From NCBI GenBank assembly GCA_009691555.1, contig SICB01000003.1:1-29891 (forward strand): a stretch of DNA of 29,891 bases, given 5' to 3'. Under the pieces are notes generated by a model. It was given only the letters and a program-made list of their open reading frames with translations. It made no database searches and was not told the origin of the DNA. The position numbers were made by a program, and so were the translations under genes. Shown one piece after another: positions 7,939 to 15,718 of this stretch. Within the stretch, counting starts at the first letter, position 1; every line of letters begins with the position of its first letter. Origin of the DNA: Patescibacteria group bacterium. GTDB taxonomy: Bacteria; Patescibacteriota; Saccharimonadia; CAILAD01; BJGX01.

Positions 7939-8843
7939 GCCCTTTAATTATTAGCGGCCTAGTGCTGAGCCTGCTGGTCTTAAATGGAGCTAAGATATTT
8001 GGGCCACTCTCGGCGGTGGCTAATAATAAGACCAGCCCAGCGAGTCTTAACCAGCCTTTTCAAAAGTCTAGTCGACTAGCCTACCCGACGCCAATAGCCA
8101 ATCCAAAACCCATTAGTGTCGGTGCCTCTTCGGCAACTATTTATGATTTGGATTCTGGGGTTAAGCTTTATGATAAGGCTAGTGGCCAGCAACGCCCAAT
8201 TGCATCGATTACAAAACTAATGACGGCTCTAGTGATTATGGATGCTCATGCGCCCGATGAGATTGTAACTGTTGGCAATATTCCTGAGCTTGGTAGCTAC
8301 GACCAGAAAATTGGTATTTCCTGGAGTGAGAAGTTTAAGCTAATTGATATGATGAAGGCATTATTGATATATTCGGCCAACGACGCAGCGAATGCGCTGG
8401 CTATCTACGATAGTGGATCAATTGAGGCTTTCGCTAATAAAATGAATGCCAAAGCCAGCCAGTGGGGTCTTAAAAATAGTAAGTTCGTTAATCCTTCTGG
8501 GCTTGACCAGGCCGGCAACTACAGCAGTGCTGACGATATCTTGACGCTAGCGGGGCTGCTATACAAAAACCAGATTTTTCAGACTATCGTCAGTACCTCG
8601 TCGGATCAGATTTATGACCTTCAGGGCAAGCCCTACAAGCTAGTTACAACCAATAAGCTGCTGGGTCAAAATGGAGTGGTAGGGATGAAGACCGGCTATA
8701 CGATTGCATCGGGCGAATGCCTGATTACTGTTGCCCAAAGAGGTGGTCATAGCATCATGACCGTGGTCCTTGACAGCCCCGACCGTTTTCAAGAGAGCAA
8801 AAGTATGATAGACTGGTCCTTCAATAACTATATTTGGCAATAA
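7935..8843 (+). CDS. Serine-type D-alanyl-D-alanine carboxypeptidase (PBP5/DacA family)
   Basis: It trims the terminal D-Ala from peptidoglycan stem peptides outside the cell. Seen in 302 residues: an N-terminal hydrophobic segment (about 3-28) acting as signal peptide or anchor; the three active-site motifs S91-I-T-K94, S147-A-N149 and K252-T-G254; and VNPSGLDQAGNYSSADDI, typical of DacA enzymes. The protein stops soon after the catalytic domain and lacks the usual C-terminal beta domain and amphipathic anchor, so the N-terminal helix probably holds it to the membrane. The GTG start at 7935 overlaps the rluB stop (GTGA), indicating coupled translation. Confidence 0.92.
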   Translation: MSPLIISGLVLSLLVLNGAKIFGPLSAVANNKTSPASLNQPFQKSSRLAYPTPIANPKPISVGASSATIYDLDSGVKLYDKASGQQRPIASITKLMTALVIMDAHAPDEIVTVGNIPELGSYDQKIGISWSEKFKLIDMMKALLIYSANDAANALAIYDSGSIEAFANKMNAKASQWGLKNSKFVNPSGLDQAGNYSSADDILTLAGLLYKNQIFQTIVSTSSDQIYDLQGKPYKLVTTNKLLGQNGVVGMKTGYTIASGECLITVAQRGGHSIMTVVLDSPDRFQESKSMIDWSFNNYIWQ

Positions 8844-8844
8844 A

Positions 8845-10167
8845 ATGAAAGCATTATCAAGAGTAATAATCGTTGGCCAGCCCAATGTTGGCAAAAGCGT
8901 ACTGTTTAATCGTCTGACCCACAGTAATCAGGCGATAACTTCGCATGTCGCCCATACCACTCGAGACCAAAACAGGGCGGTCGTCAAACACGACGAAGTC
9001 GCCTTTGAGCTGGTTGATAGCGCTGGCTTTGCCAAGACCACGGATGAGCTCAATAAGCTGGCGATTTCGCTAATTGGTAGCGCTATCGAACAAAGCGACC
9101 TAGTGCTGTTCGTGGTCGATGGTACCAGTGAGCTCAACAACAACGATCTGAAGCTCTCTAAGCTGGTTCTCAAGAGCAAGGTCAACACCATATTGCTCAT
9201 CAATAAGCTCGATAAAAAAGAATTTATGGACGACGAGAACTACTTCCGAAAGCTCGGGTTTGAGAATATCATGCGCGCCTCAGCCCAAAACGGGCAGGGC
9301 ATCAGCGAGCTACTTAGTACAATCATCAAAGTCATTCCGCGCAAAAAAGCCGTCAAGATCAAAGAATCTATTAAGGTGGCGTTGCTGGGTCGACCAAATG
9401 TTGGTAAGAGTGCCTTATTAAATTCGCTGGCCAACGAAGATATCGCGCTTGTTAGCGATGTAGCTGGCACTACTAGAGATGTAAACTCAGCCGAGCTTAG
9501 GTACAAGGATACGCTGATTGACTTATTTGACACTGCGGGTCTGAGGCGCCGTGGCAAGATATCGGCCGGGATTGAGTTTTTTTCGACTACCAGGACCAAA
9601 GCAGCTATCGATAAGGCCGACATTTGCCTGGTACTAATTGATGCCATCGAGGGGCTATCAAAACAAGACGAGCACATCATTGGTATGGTCAAAGAGGCCC
9701 AAAAAGCACTGATTGTGGTGGTTACTAAGTGGGATGCCGTCGAGGATAAAGACGAAAACCTAATGGCCTATATGGGCAACCAAATATCGGCCAACTTGCA
9801 GTACGTCTGGTGGGCACCACTGATATTTACTTCCGCCAACGATAAGCAGAATCTAGAAAAGCTCAAACAGCTCTTATTGGAAGTGAATGGGCGGATCAAT
9901 ACTAAGCTTGCCACCACCAAGCTCAACGAGCTTTTGCGCGAGGCTGTCAATAAGCAGCCACCCGTTACCACCAAAGGCTACCATGCCAAACTCAATTACA
10001 TTACCCAGACCGGCAATAATCCGATTGAATTTTCGATCTTCGGCACGCACCCAGATTTGATACATTTTAGCTACTCTCGCTATCTAGAAAACCAAATACG
10101 AAAAAACTTCGAACTTATCGGCGTACCAATTAAATTGGTTTTCAAAAGCAAGTACAAAGAGAAATAG
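8845..10167 (+). CDS. der: Ribosome biogenesis GTPase Der (EngA)
   Basis: Der is a double GTPase that helps assemble the 50S subunit. Seen in 440 residues: first G domain with GQPNVGKS at 11-18 and NKLD at 120-123; second G domain with GRPNVGKS at 182-189, DTAGLRRRGK and TKWD; and a C-terminal KH-like domain (about 350-440, with GYHAKLNYITQTGNNPIEFSIF). The two tandem G domains are unique to Der. ATG 8845 starts 1 nt after the carboxypeptidase stop with no SD, so translation probably relies on re-initiation. The length is normal for the family. Confidence 0.96.
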   Translation: MKALSRVIIVGQPNVGKSVLFNRLTHSNQAITSHVAHTTRDQNRAVVKHDEVAFELVDSAGFAKTTDELNKLAISLIGSAIEQSDLVLFVVDGTSELNNNDLKLSKLVLKSKVNTILLINKLDKKEFMDDENYFRKLGFENIMRASAQNGQGISELLSTIIKVIPRKKAVKIKESIKVALLGRPNVGKSALLNSLANEDIALVSDVAGTTRDVNSAELRYKDTLIDLFDTAGLRRRGKISAGIEFFSTTRTKAAIDKADICLVLIDAIEGLSKQDEHIIGMVKEAQKALIVVVTKWDAVEDKDENLMAYMGNQISANLQYVWWAPLIFTSANDKQNLEKLKQLLLEVNGRINTKLATTKLNELLREAVNKQPPVTTKGYHAKLNYITQTGNNPIEFSIFGTHPDLIHFSYSRYLENQIRKNFELIGVPIKLVFKSKYKEK

Positions 10168-10170
10168 GTT

Positions 10171-10176
10171 TATAAT
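10171..10176 (+). promoter_or_regulatory. -10 box of a leaderless-type promoter (pth)
   Basis: TATAAT ends exactly 7 nt before the ATG at 10184 and no SD is present. It suggests that pth is transcribed separately from der, 16 bp downstream. Confidence 0.6.
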
Positions 10177-10183
10177 AATAGCT

Positions 10184-10735
10184 ATGAAACTTATTATCGG
10201 ACTAGGCAACCCCGGGCAAGAGTACCATGATACCAGGCACAACCTCGGTTTTATGGTTATCGATGAGCTAGCCAAGAGACTCAAGGTGGGGCTCAAATTT
10301 GATAAAAAACTTAAGGCTGATGTCTCGGTCACGATGCACGGTGAGACGATTATACTAGCCAAGCCGCAAACCTTTATGAACCTCAGCGGCGATAGTGTTT
10401 TTAAGATCGCACATTTTTATAAGGTGGAACTGGCCGATATCTGGGTTGTTTCTGATGATATTGACCTTGATTTTGGCACTATCAGGGTGCGAGTTGGTGG
10501 CAGTAGTGGTGGGCATAATGGCCTAAAAGACATAATCGAAAAAATCGGCGAGGACTTTACGAGATTTAGGGTAGGTATTAAAAATGAAGCCTGCCAGGTG
10601 CTGCCTGCGGAGGCTTTTGTATTGCAAAAATTTGATGCCTCCGAACAAGCAAAGCTCGAGGATATTACCTCGAAGGCGGCTGAAATGATAATTGGTTCCC
10701 TCAAAGAGGGTATTGATGTTACATCTGTCAAATGA
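10184..10735 (+). CDS. pth: Peptidyl-tRNA hydrolase
   Basis: Pth cleaves peptidyl-tRNAs released from stalled ribosomes. Seen in 183 residues: the N-terminal signature GLGNPGQEYHDTRHN at 6-20 with N9 and catalytic H19; KPQTFMNLSG; the SDDIDLDFG motif with the supporting aspartate; and GGSSGGHNGLKDI. All catalytic positions are in place and the length is typical. It begins at an ATG 7 nt after TATAAT, the leaderless arrangement seen elsewhere in this window. Transcription would run toward the minus-strand RNA described at 10830-11058. Confidence 0.96.
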   Translation: MKLIIGLGNPGQEYHDTRHNLGFMVIDELAKRLKVGLKFDKKLKADVSVTMHGETIILAKPQTFMNLSGDSVFKIAHFYKVELADIWVVSDDIDLDFGTIRVRVGGSSGGHNGLKDIIEKIGEDFTRFRVGIKNEACQVLPAEAFVLQKFDASEQAKLEDITSKAAEMIIGSLKEGIDVTSVK

Positions 10736-10825
10736 TATAGCAGAGGTTTTTTGTAGCTTTTATTCCGCTCCATGCTCGCAATGCTAATTGTATGTTGATA
10801 AGCTAGATTTAATAAAAATAAAAAT

Positions 10826-10873
10826 TAAAAAATAAAAAACAGACCAGCCGTATAAACTCGAACTGATCTGTTT
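10826..10873 (-). terminator. Intrinsic terminator of the minus-strand small RNA
   Basis: On the minus strand, AAACAGATCAG pairs with CTGGTCTGTTT (one G-U) around a 15-nt loop, followed by a long T-rich run extending below 10830. On the plus strand the hairpin is followed by TTTATTATT, so it may also stop transcription from pth. Confidence 0.7.
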
Positions 10874-11058
10874 ATTATTCCCTTTAATGCCCCCGATAAC
10901 GGGATTTTGGCGACCGTCATAAATATATAAATAGGCCGTGGCGTTAAAGGGAGTAATCTGCTCGCGAGATCTAAAAGGAGGGTGATTTTTAGATTAAGCC
11001 CCGCAGAGCAGATTACTCCCTTGAAATATATGGGAAATATGTTGTTATTAAAAGAACG
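10830..11058 (-). ncRNA. Candidate small RNA with anti-SD-like apical loop
   Basis: The 414-nt gap between pth and dprA has no convincing protein gene but has the parts of an independent minus-strand RNA. Promoter: TTGACA at 11093-11088, 17 bp, TAGTAT at 11070-11065. Body: a 17-bp stem pairing 11022-11006 with 10963-10947, whose inner 8-bp stem (10994-10987 with 10976-10969) presents the 10-nt loop ATCACCCTCC. A second arm pairs 10952-10940 with 10891-10879 and shares six bases (10952-10947) with the first stem, so the two may alternate. End: an intrinsic terminator (10873-10838) followed by a T-rich tract. The loop resembles the 16S 3' end. No Rfam family was recognised: the SRP loop and 6S, tmRNA and RNase P hallmarks are absent. 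The ends are estimates. Confidence 0.6.
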
Positions 11059-11064
11059 AGTAGT

Positions 11065-11093
11065 ATACTATCACATAAGAAGTATATTGTCAA
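11065..11093 (-). promoter_or_regulatory. Promoter of the minus-strand small RNA
   Basis: Perfect TTGACA (11093-11088) and TAGTAT (11070-11065) with a 17-bp spacer. The predicted start is near 11058. Confidence 0.55.
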
Positions 11094-11149
11094 TAGTTTT
11101 TAATACTTATGTTTATAGTTATAGAAATAATTACAGATAGAGCAAGAAA

Positions 11150-12001
11150 ATGAATATACAACATATTAGATATAATGACAATAGTTTTCCGAGTTTACTG
11201 CGGGGTATTGCTAGCCCACCAAAAGAACTATACGTAGCCGGAACTTTACCAGAACTGCCGATGGTGGCGATTGTTGGAACCAGAAAGCCCACTAGCTACG
11301 GCAGCGAGGTAACTTACCGCATCGCCAGTGAGCTGGCTAGAGCTGGCTTTTGTGTGGTTAGTGGTATGGCGCTGGGTATTGATAGTATCGTCCATAAGGC
11401 CGTCTTGGAGGCCGGTGGCTCAACACTGGCAGTACTCGGCTGCGGGCTCGATAAGCCCTATCCTAGAGCCAACACAGGCTTGTTTGAAGCAATCATCAAA
11501 TCGGGCGGGGCTGTAGTTAGTGAGTACCCGGATGGTACAGAGCCACTACGCTTTAACTTTCCGGCTCGTAATAGAATAATCGCCGGGCTGAGTATGGCGA
11601 CGGTTGTAACAGAAGCCGACGCTAAGTCTGGCAGTCTAATAACAGCCAACTTTGCCCTGCAAGCAAACCGCATGGTAATGGCTGTCCCTGGCAACACCAC
11701 AAGTCTGCGCTCGGCTGGGCCTAATAATCTGATAAAGAGCGGGGCGAATTTGGTAACTGGCGCCTCTGACATCCTGGCCCTACTGGGATTTTTAAGCCCG
11801 CAGCTAGTTCGGGCCAAGCCAAAAGCCGATAGCAAACAAGAGGCCATCATAATGGATCTGCTTGAGGTCAAATCACTAACCTCTCAACAATTAATCGAAG
11901 AGACCAAAATCGATGCCATCAGCCTGGCTTCGATTATGAGCCTGATGGAGATAACCGGAAAAATAAAAAACCTTGGTGCTGGAAGCTGGATACTGGCTTA
12001 G
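11150..12001 (+). CDS. dprA: DNA-processing protein DprA
   Basis: DprA loads RecA onto incoming single-stranded DNA during natural transformation. Seen in 283 residues: the Rossmann-like core with MVAIVGTRKPTSYG (about 38-51), VSGMALGIDSIVHKAVL, VLGCGLDKPYPRAN and FPARNRIIAGLS, which line the DNA-binding groove; and a C-terminal winged helix (about 225-283, ending in GSWIL). The N-terminal SAM-like domain found in many DprA proteins is nearly absent, so this is a short form. ATG 11150 has no SD; a possible -10 TATAGT lies at 11114-11119. Its presence agrees with DNA uptake, which CPR epibionts are thought to need for nucleotides. It lies between two RNA genes rather than in a competence operon. 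Confidence 0.94.
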   Translation: MNIQHIRYNDNSFPSLLRGIASPPKELYVAGTLPELPMVAIVGTRKPTSYGSEVTYRIASELARAGFCVVSGMALGIDSIVHKAVLEAGGSTLAVLGCGLDKPYPRANTGLFEAIIKSGGAVVSEYPDGTEPLRFNFPARNRIIAGLSMATVVTEADAKSGSLITANFALQANRMVMAVPGNTTSLRSAGPNNLIKSGANLVTGASDILALLGFLSPQLVRAKPKADSKQEAIIMDLLEVKSLTSQQLIEETKIDAISLASIMSLMEITGKIKNLGAGSWILA

Positions 12002-12003
12002 AG

Positions 12004-12032
12004 TTGAAAAAATTAGGATAATGTAGTATAAT
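12004..12032 (+). promoter_or_regulatory. Strong promoter of the 12039-12425 RNA
   Basis: TTGAAA (12004-12009), a 17-bp spacer and TATAAT (12027-12032), starting 3 nt after the dprA stop. A second overlapping TATAAT is at 12032-12037. It is the best -35/-10 match in its neighbourhood. Confidence 0.7.
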
Positions 12033-12038
12033 ATAATT

Positions 12039-12425
12039 GCAATGTTCTTCAGATAAACTAGCAAATGGAGCTACGGGGAATTGCCTTTCGCCCCTAATGG
12101 CTAGCCAGCCTTGAATAGGTTAAAGTCCAAAACAGTTACTCTTCATCCAGAGGTGAGCTGTAGGTGCTCCTGTCTTGGACCATGGTAAGCTGCTTTACTG
12201 CTAGCTAGAGATTGCAAAATAAGGCTCAGTGGCATGCCTCTGCAACCAATCGCAGGGTGGAGAAGTCGGTCTGGTACAGGAGAACTTGCCTCTCCTGCCG
12301 GCTGCCTAATTGCTATCTCTAGGGAGGGTCACTCCAAAAATGACTGCTGCTTCGATACTAGTGCCGAAGTGGTAAATCTGAAGAATTAGGGCTCGGTGGA
12401 TGATTCCACCGAGCCCTTTACTATT
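12039..12425 (+). ncRNA. Large structured RNA of unidentified family
   Basis: A stable RNA of about 385 nt is predicted from a strong promoter, a closing stem and an intrinsic terminator, with no long reading frame. Helices seen: P1, a perfect 10-bp pairing of 12045-12054 with 12376-12385, joins the ends; 12058-12062 with 12100-12104, enclosing GGGG/CCCC (12075-12078 with 12091-12094); 12125-12135 with 12170-12180 (6+4 bp around a 1x1 mismatch); a long-range 8-bp helix 12205-12212 with 12315-12322; inside it 12212-12216 with 12241-12245, 12264-12269 with 12298-12303, and 12277-12283 with 12291-12297; then 12350-12354 with 12365-12369. An end-closing stem followed by a terminator is the layout of RNase P RNA. 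I could not find its P4 signature, the tmRNA ends or the SRP loop, so the family is left open. Confidence 0.65.
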
Positions 12426-12427
12426 TA
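12389..12427 (+). terminator. Intrinsic terminator of the large structured RNA
   Basis: A perfect 12-bp stem (12389-12400 with 12405-12416) and a TGAT loop, followed by TTTACTATTTATT. The stem is very stable; the T tract is interrupted. Confidence 0.8.
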
Positions 12428-12576
12428 TTGCGACACTATTATGAGCGGCTAATAGACAAATGCCGACTCGCAGTGCGACACGAACAGACATTTTTATCTC
12501 AAGTTCTTTTTATTATTGCTTACGCTTATCGATGGTAGTATAGTAAATAATATAAATATTAATAAAAGTAGATATA
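12421..12576. other. Spacer between the large RNA and the small membrane protein gene
   Basis: AT-rich from about 12490. It holds TATAAA at 12551-12556, a possible -10 for the gene at 12577. No other gene or clear structure was seen. Confidence 0.4.
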
Positions 12577-13089
12577 ATGTCTAAAGCTAAGGTTAAGTCT
12601 AAAAGTAATATCGGTGAACTAATTTCAGGTCTCGTTTTGCCGGGTATGTTTGTGATGGCTTGGGTTTTTGCCTTAACTGGCTCACGAGCGCCAATGTCTG
12701 CCGGTGTCGAGACCAACGACATCAATGCCATTCATTGGCTTTTGTATTTTGTAGGCTGGGTTTTTCTATTCTCGGCTGTAATGCACTCGATATTTGCCAA
12801 GAAAATGGCCAAAAGTATTGGCTGGGTTACAAATGGCTTTCAGTACGAGATTGCTGCCGTCAGCCTGGGACTTGGGTTAGCTTGTTTTTATGCCATTGGT
12901 GCTGGTATAGAGGCTTGCGTTGCCATCGCCCTACCAATCATTACTTTTTTGTTTTTTGCAGGGCTCAACCACTTGTATGAAATAATTCGTGACAAAAACT
13001 ATGCTCCTAACAATAGCCTGGTACTAATCTATGACTTTGGTATGTCGGTTTCACTTTTTGTGCTAATACTGCCTTTTATAAAAATCTAA
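12577..13089 (+). CDS. Small four-helix membrane protein, DUF6790-like
   Basis: A 170-residue integral membrane protein of unknown function. Seen: a short basic N-terminus (KAKVKSK), then four hydrophobic segments at about residues 15-33, 50-68, 87-118 and 145-167. Two conserved-looking motifs, GWVTNGFQYEIAAVSLG and GLNHLYEIIRDKNYAPNN, resemble those of the DUF6790 family; this assignment is from memory and tentative. No catalytic residues are evident. The ATG at 12577 overlaps a TATAAT string (12573-12578), which cannot be its own promoter. There is no SD. It stands alone between the structured RNA and topA. Confidence 0.75.
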   Translation: MSKAKVKSKSNIGELISGLVLPGMFVMAWVFALTGSRAPMSAGVETNDINAIHWLLYFVGWVFLFSAVMHSIFAKKMAKSIGWVTNGFQYEIAAVSLGLGLACFYAIGAGIEACVAIALPIITFLFFAGLNHLYEIIRDKNYAPNNSLVLIYDFGMSVSLFVLILPFIKI

Positions 13090-13194
13090 AGCTCACTACT
13101 GCATGAAACCAAACTACGCTTTTTGTAGTATAACTTTATATTTTTTTTACTATAGCTCGCGTGATGCAATAATAATTTTCTATTTTGCTGAGGT

Positions 13195-13224
13195 TTGACA
13201 ATATTGGGTGTTGTATTATATAGT
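13195..13224 (+). promoter_or_regulatory. topA promoter
   Basis: TTGACA (13195-13200), an 18-bp spacer and TATAGT (13219-13224). The predicted start is near 13231, giving a leader of about 60 nt with no obvious SD. A weak hairpin at 13113-13129 followed by a T-rich stretch (13132-13148) could end the preceding gene. Confidence 0.55.
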
Positions 13225-13292
13225 TCTTTTCTTGTGCAGATTTGCATTAATACCAATTAAACATTAGCATATTCAAGTAGCCATATAAATCC

Positions 13293-15608
13293 ATGCCAAA
13301 AAACCTAGTAATAGTAGAATCACCGGCCAAAGCCAAAACTATCGAGAAATACCTTGGTAGTGATTTTGAAGTACTAAGCAGCATGGGGCACATTCGGGCA
13401 ATCGCCAAAAAGAATAAGGACGGCGGGGACGCGATTGATATTGAGGCTGGTTTTGTGACCAGCTACGAAGTAGACCCAGACAAAAGAAAGACCATCGCGG
13501 CGCTCAAAAAAGCCGCAAAAGGGAAGGCTGTCTGGCTGGCTACCGATGAAGACCGCGAAGGAGAGGGGATTGCCTGGCACCTCTGCGAAGTCTTGAAGCT
13601 CGACCCATCTACTACCAAACGAATCGTATTTCATGAAATAACCAAAGATGCTATTGAGTCGGCCGTTAAAAATCCTCGAGTGCTCGATATGGATTTAGTA
13701 CAAGCCCAGCAAGCCCGGCAAATACTCGATCGAATAGTGGGTTTTGAATTATCACCTGTGGTCTGGAAAAAAGTACCTGGTGGCAAATCGGCAGGAAGGG
13801 TCCAGTCGCCAGCTGTGCGCTTGCTGGTGGAGCGGGAGCGCGAGATAGAGGCATTTGCGGGCAGTAGCTCATTTAAGGTCGTGGTTATCTTTACCGTTGC
13901 TGGGGCAGACATAAAAGCCGAGTTGCCGACTAAATTCGATAGCGAGAGTAAGGCCCAGGCTTTCTTAGAAAGTCTGATTGGTGCAACATTTACGATCGCC
14001 GATGTCACAACCAGCCCGAGTACTCGTAACCCTGGGCCGCCATTTACGACCAGCACCTTACAACAAGAAGCCAACAGCCGGTTGGGCTTTAGCACCAAGG
14101 CCACGATGTCGTCGGCTCAAAAACTCTACCAAGAAGGCAAAATAACCTACATGAGAACCGATTCGGTCAATCTTAGTAGTCAGGCTCTGGGCCAAATGGA
14201 AAAATACATTAAATCCGAGTATGGGCAGAGCTACCATCAGCAAAGGACTTTCAAAACTAAGTCCAGTGGTGCCCAAGAGGCACACGAGGCGATACGCCCA
14301 ACCGACTTTGCACTACAAGTCGCCAGCGGCGATAGCTACAATCAAAAGCTTTACCAACTAATTCGCTCTCGAGCCCTGGCTAGCCAAATGGCACCGGCCA
14401 AACTCGAAAAGACGACGATTACTATAGAGATTTCAAAAAATGATGCGACGCTAGTCGCCAAAGGTGAAATAATTGTCTTTGATGGTTTCTTGAAAGTTTA
14501 TGGCGCTAATAAAAAAGTTGACGACATCTTGCCAGCTGTCAAAGCTGGAGATAGCCTGAACTACACAACTGCCACCGCCAAGCAGGTTTTTGCGCGGCCA
14601 CCAGCTCGTTATAGCGAAGGTAGCCTAGTAAAAAAGCTCGAGGAGCTCGGCATTGGCCGACCATCGACCTACGCCACCATCATCAATACTGTCCAAATCA
14701 GAGACTACGCGATAAAGGGCGAGGGCGAGGGCACGCCGCGCGATGTGATTGTTTTATCACTTCAAGACAACCAGCTTAAGCGAGCTGTTGAGGAGGAAAA
14801 GACCGGCTCGGATCGTGGCAAGCTTGTGCCGACCCCCAGCGGCGAAGTGGTTAGCGATTTTCTGACCAGTCATTTTGACAGAATCGTAGATTATGATTTT
14901 ACCGCTAGGGCCGAGCAAGAATTTGACCAGATTGCCGATGGTAAGCTAGAACGCAATAAAATGCTTAAAGACTTTTATATTCCTTTTCATAAGCTCATAG
15001 AAAAGTCTGCCGATATCAAGAGAGATGAAGTAGCGCAGTCTCGTGAGATTGGTAAAGACCCAAAAACTGCTAAGCCGATAATTGCGCGTTTTGGTCGTTT
15101 CGGACCAATGCTACAAATGGGCTTGACTGAAGACGAAACCGATAAGCCGCGTTTTGCACCGATGCCAGCAGGGGCCAAGATCAATACCGTGACACTCGAA
15201 CAAGCACTTGAAATGTTTAAGTTACCCAGGACCGTCGGCAAAACTAAAGATGGCCAAGATATCATGGCTAATATTGGTCGCTTTGGGCCCTATATTCAAG
15301 TCGATAAGCTTTTTGTATCGATTAAACCACTTGACCCTCAAACCATTACGATCGAGAAGGCCTTGGAGCTATACGACGCCAAGCTAATCCAGGAAGCTGA
15401 GAAAAACATCACTGATTTTGGTGATGGAGTGAAGGTTTTAAATGGTCGCTACGGACCATACATCACCGACGGCAAGAAGAATGCTAAGCTACCAAAAGAT
15501 ACTGAGCCCAAAAGTATTACGCACGAGCAAGCCATCAAAATGCTGGCCGAAGCTCCAGCCAAGGGCAAGAGAAGCTTTAAAAAACGGTCTCCAAAGAAAA
15601 AATCTTAA
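13293..15608 (+). CDS. topA: DNA topoisomerase I (type IA)
   Basis: It relaxes negative supercoils by transient single-strand cleavage. Seen in 771 residues: N-terminal Toprim domain (LVIVESPAKAKTIEKYLG at 4-21, ATDEDREGEGIAWHL with the metal-binding acidic residues); catalytic Y286 in TYMRTDSVNLS; SAQEAHEAIRPT; and GRPSTYATIINT. The C-terminal part (about 585-755) has no cysteine zinc ribbons. Instead it carries repeated RFGRFGP/GRYGPYI units, the zinc-free topoisomerase C-terminal repeat, and a very basic tail (KKRSPKKKS) likely to hold DNA. The length is ordinary. It is the first of three plus-strand DNA-handling genes (topA, the sigma-4/HARE-type protein and the TraG-like ATPase), each with its own promoter. 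Confidence 0.97.
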   Translation: MPKNLVIVESPAKAKTIEKYLGSDFEVLSSMGHIRAIAKKNKDGGDAIDIEAGFVTSYEVDPDKRKTIAALKKAAKGKAVWLATDEDREGEGIAWHLCEVLKLDPSTTKRIVFHEITKDAIESAVKNPRVLDMDLVQAQQARQILDRIVGFELSPVVWKKVPGGKSAGRVQSPAVRLLVEREREIEAFAGSSSFKVVVIFTVAGADIKAELPTKFDSESKAQAFLESLIGATFTIADVTTSPSTRNPGPPFTTSTLQQEANSRLGFSTKATMSSAQKLYQEGKITYMRTDSVNLSSQALGQMEKYIKSEYGQSYHQQRTFKTKSSGAQEAHEAIRPTDFALQVASGDSYNQKLYQLIRSRALASQMAPAKLEKTTITIEISKNDATLVAKGEIIVFDGFLKVYGANKKVDDILPAVKAGDSLNYTTATAKQVFARPPARYSEGSLVKKLEELGIGRPSTYATIINTVQIRDYAIKGEGEGTPRDVIVLSLQDNQLKRAVEEEKTGSDRGKLVPTPSGEVVSDFLTSHFDRIVDYDFTARAEQEFDQIADGKLERNKMLKDFYIPFHKLIEKSADIKRDEVAQSREIGKDPKTAKPIIARFGRFGPMLQMGLTEDETDKPRFAPMPAGAKINTVTLEQALEMFKLPRTVGKTKDGQDIMANIGRFGPYIQVDKLFVSIKPLDPQTITIEKALELYDAKLIQEAEKNITDFGDGVKVLNGRYGPYITDGKKNAKLPKDTEPKSITHEQAIKMLAEAPAKGKRSFKKRSPKKKS

Positions 15609-15638
15609 GCTCATTATAAGTCTTAAAATATAATATAG

Positions 15639-15667
15639 TTGACCGTAAGCGAGTTAGATGTTATAAT
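15639..15667 (+). promoter_or_regulatory. Strong promoter of the sigma-4/HARE-type gene
   Basis: TTGACC (15639-15644), exactly 17 bp, TATAAT (15662-15667). The predicted start near 15674 gives a leader of about 45 nt to ATG 15719. Confidence 0.65.
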
Positions 15668-15718
15668 GTTCTAGATAGGAAATGGCCCAATCTGGTCATT
15701 TTGTCAATTAAAGTCATT

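Noticed and set aside
10982..11140. GTG-started 52-codon ORF after AAAAGGAGG
   Set aside because: The SD-like bases directly abut the GTG, lie in a hairpin loop, and the strand is opposite to the promoter/terminator pair; the composition looks like non-coding AT-rich sequence.
12039..12425. Calling this RNA rnpB or ssrA
   Set aside because: The size and end-closing stem fit RNase P, but I could not find the P4 core or the usual conserved blocks. The single AAAGTCC at 12122-12128 pairs locally with 12175-12180. tmRNA ends and a tag ORF are also missing.
13374..14285. Several antisense ORFs of 68-157 codons opposite topA
   Set aside because: They are shadow frames of a strongly conserved gene, with no SD, promoter or recognisable domain.
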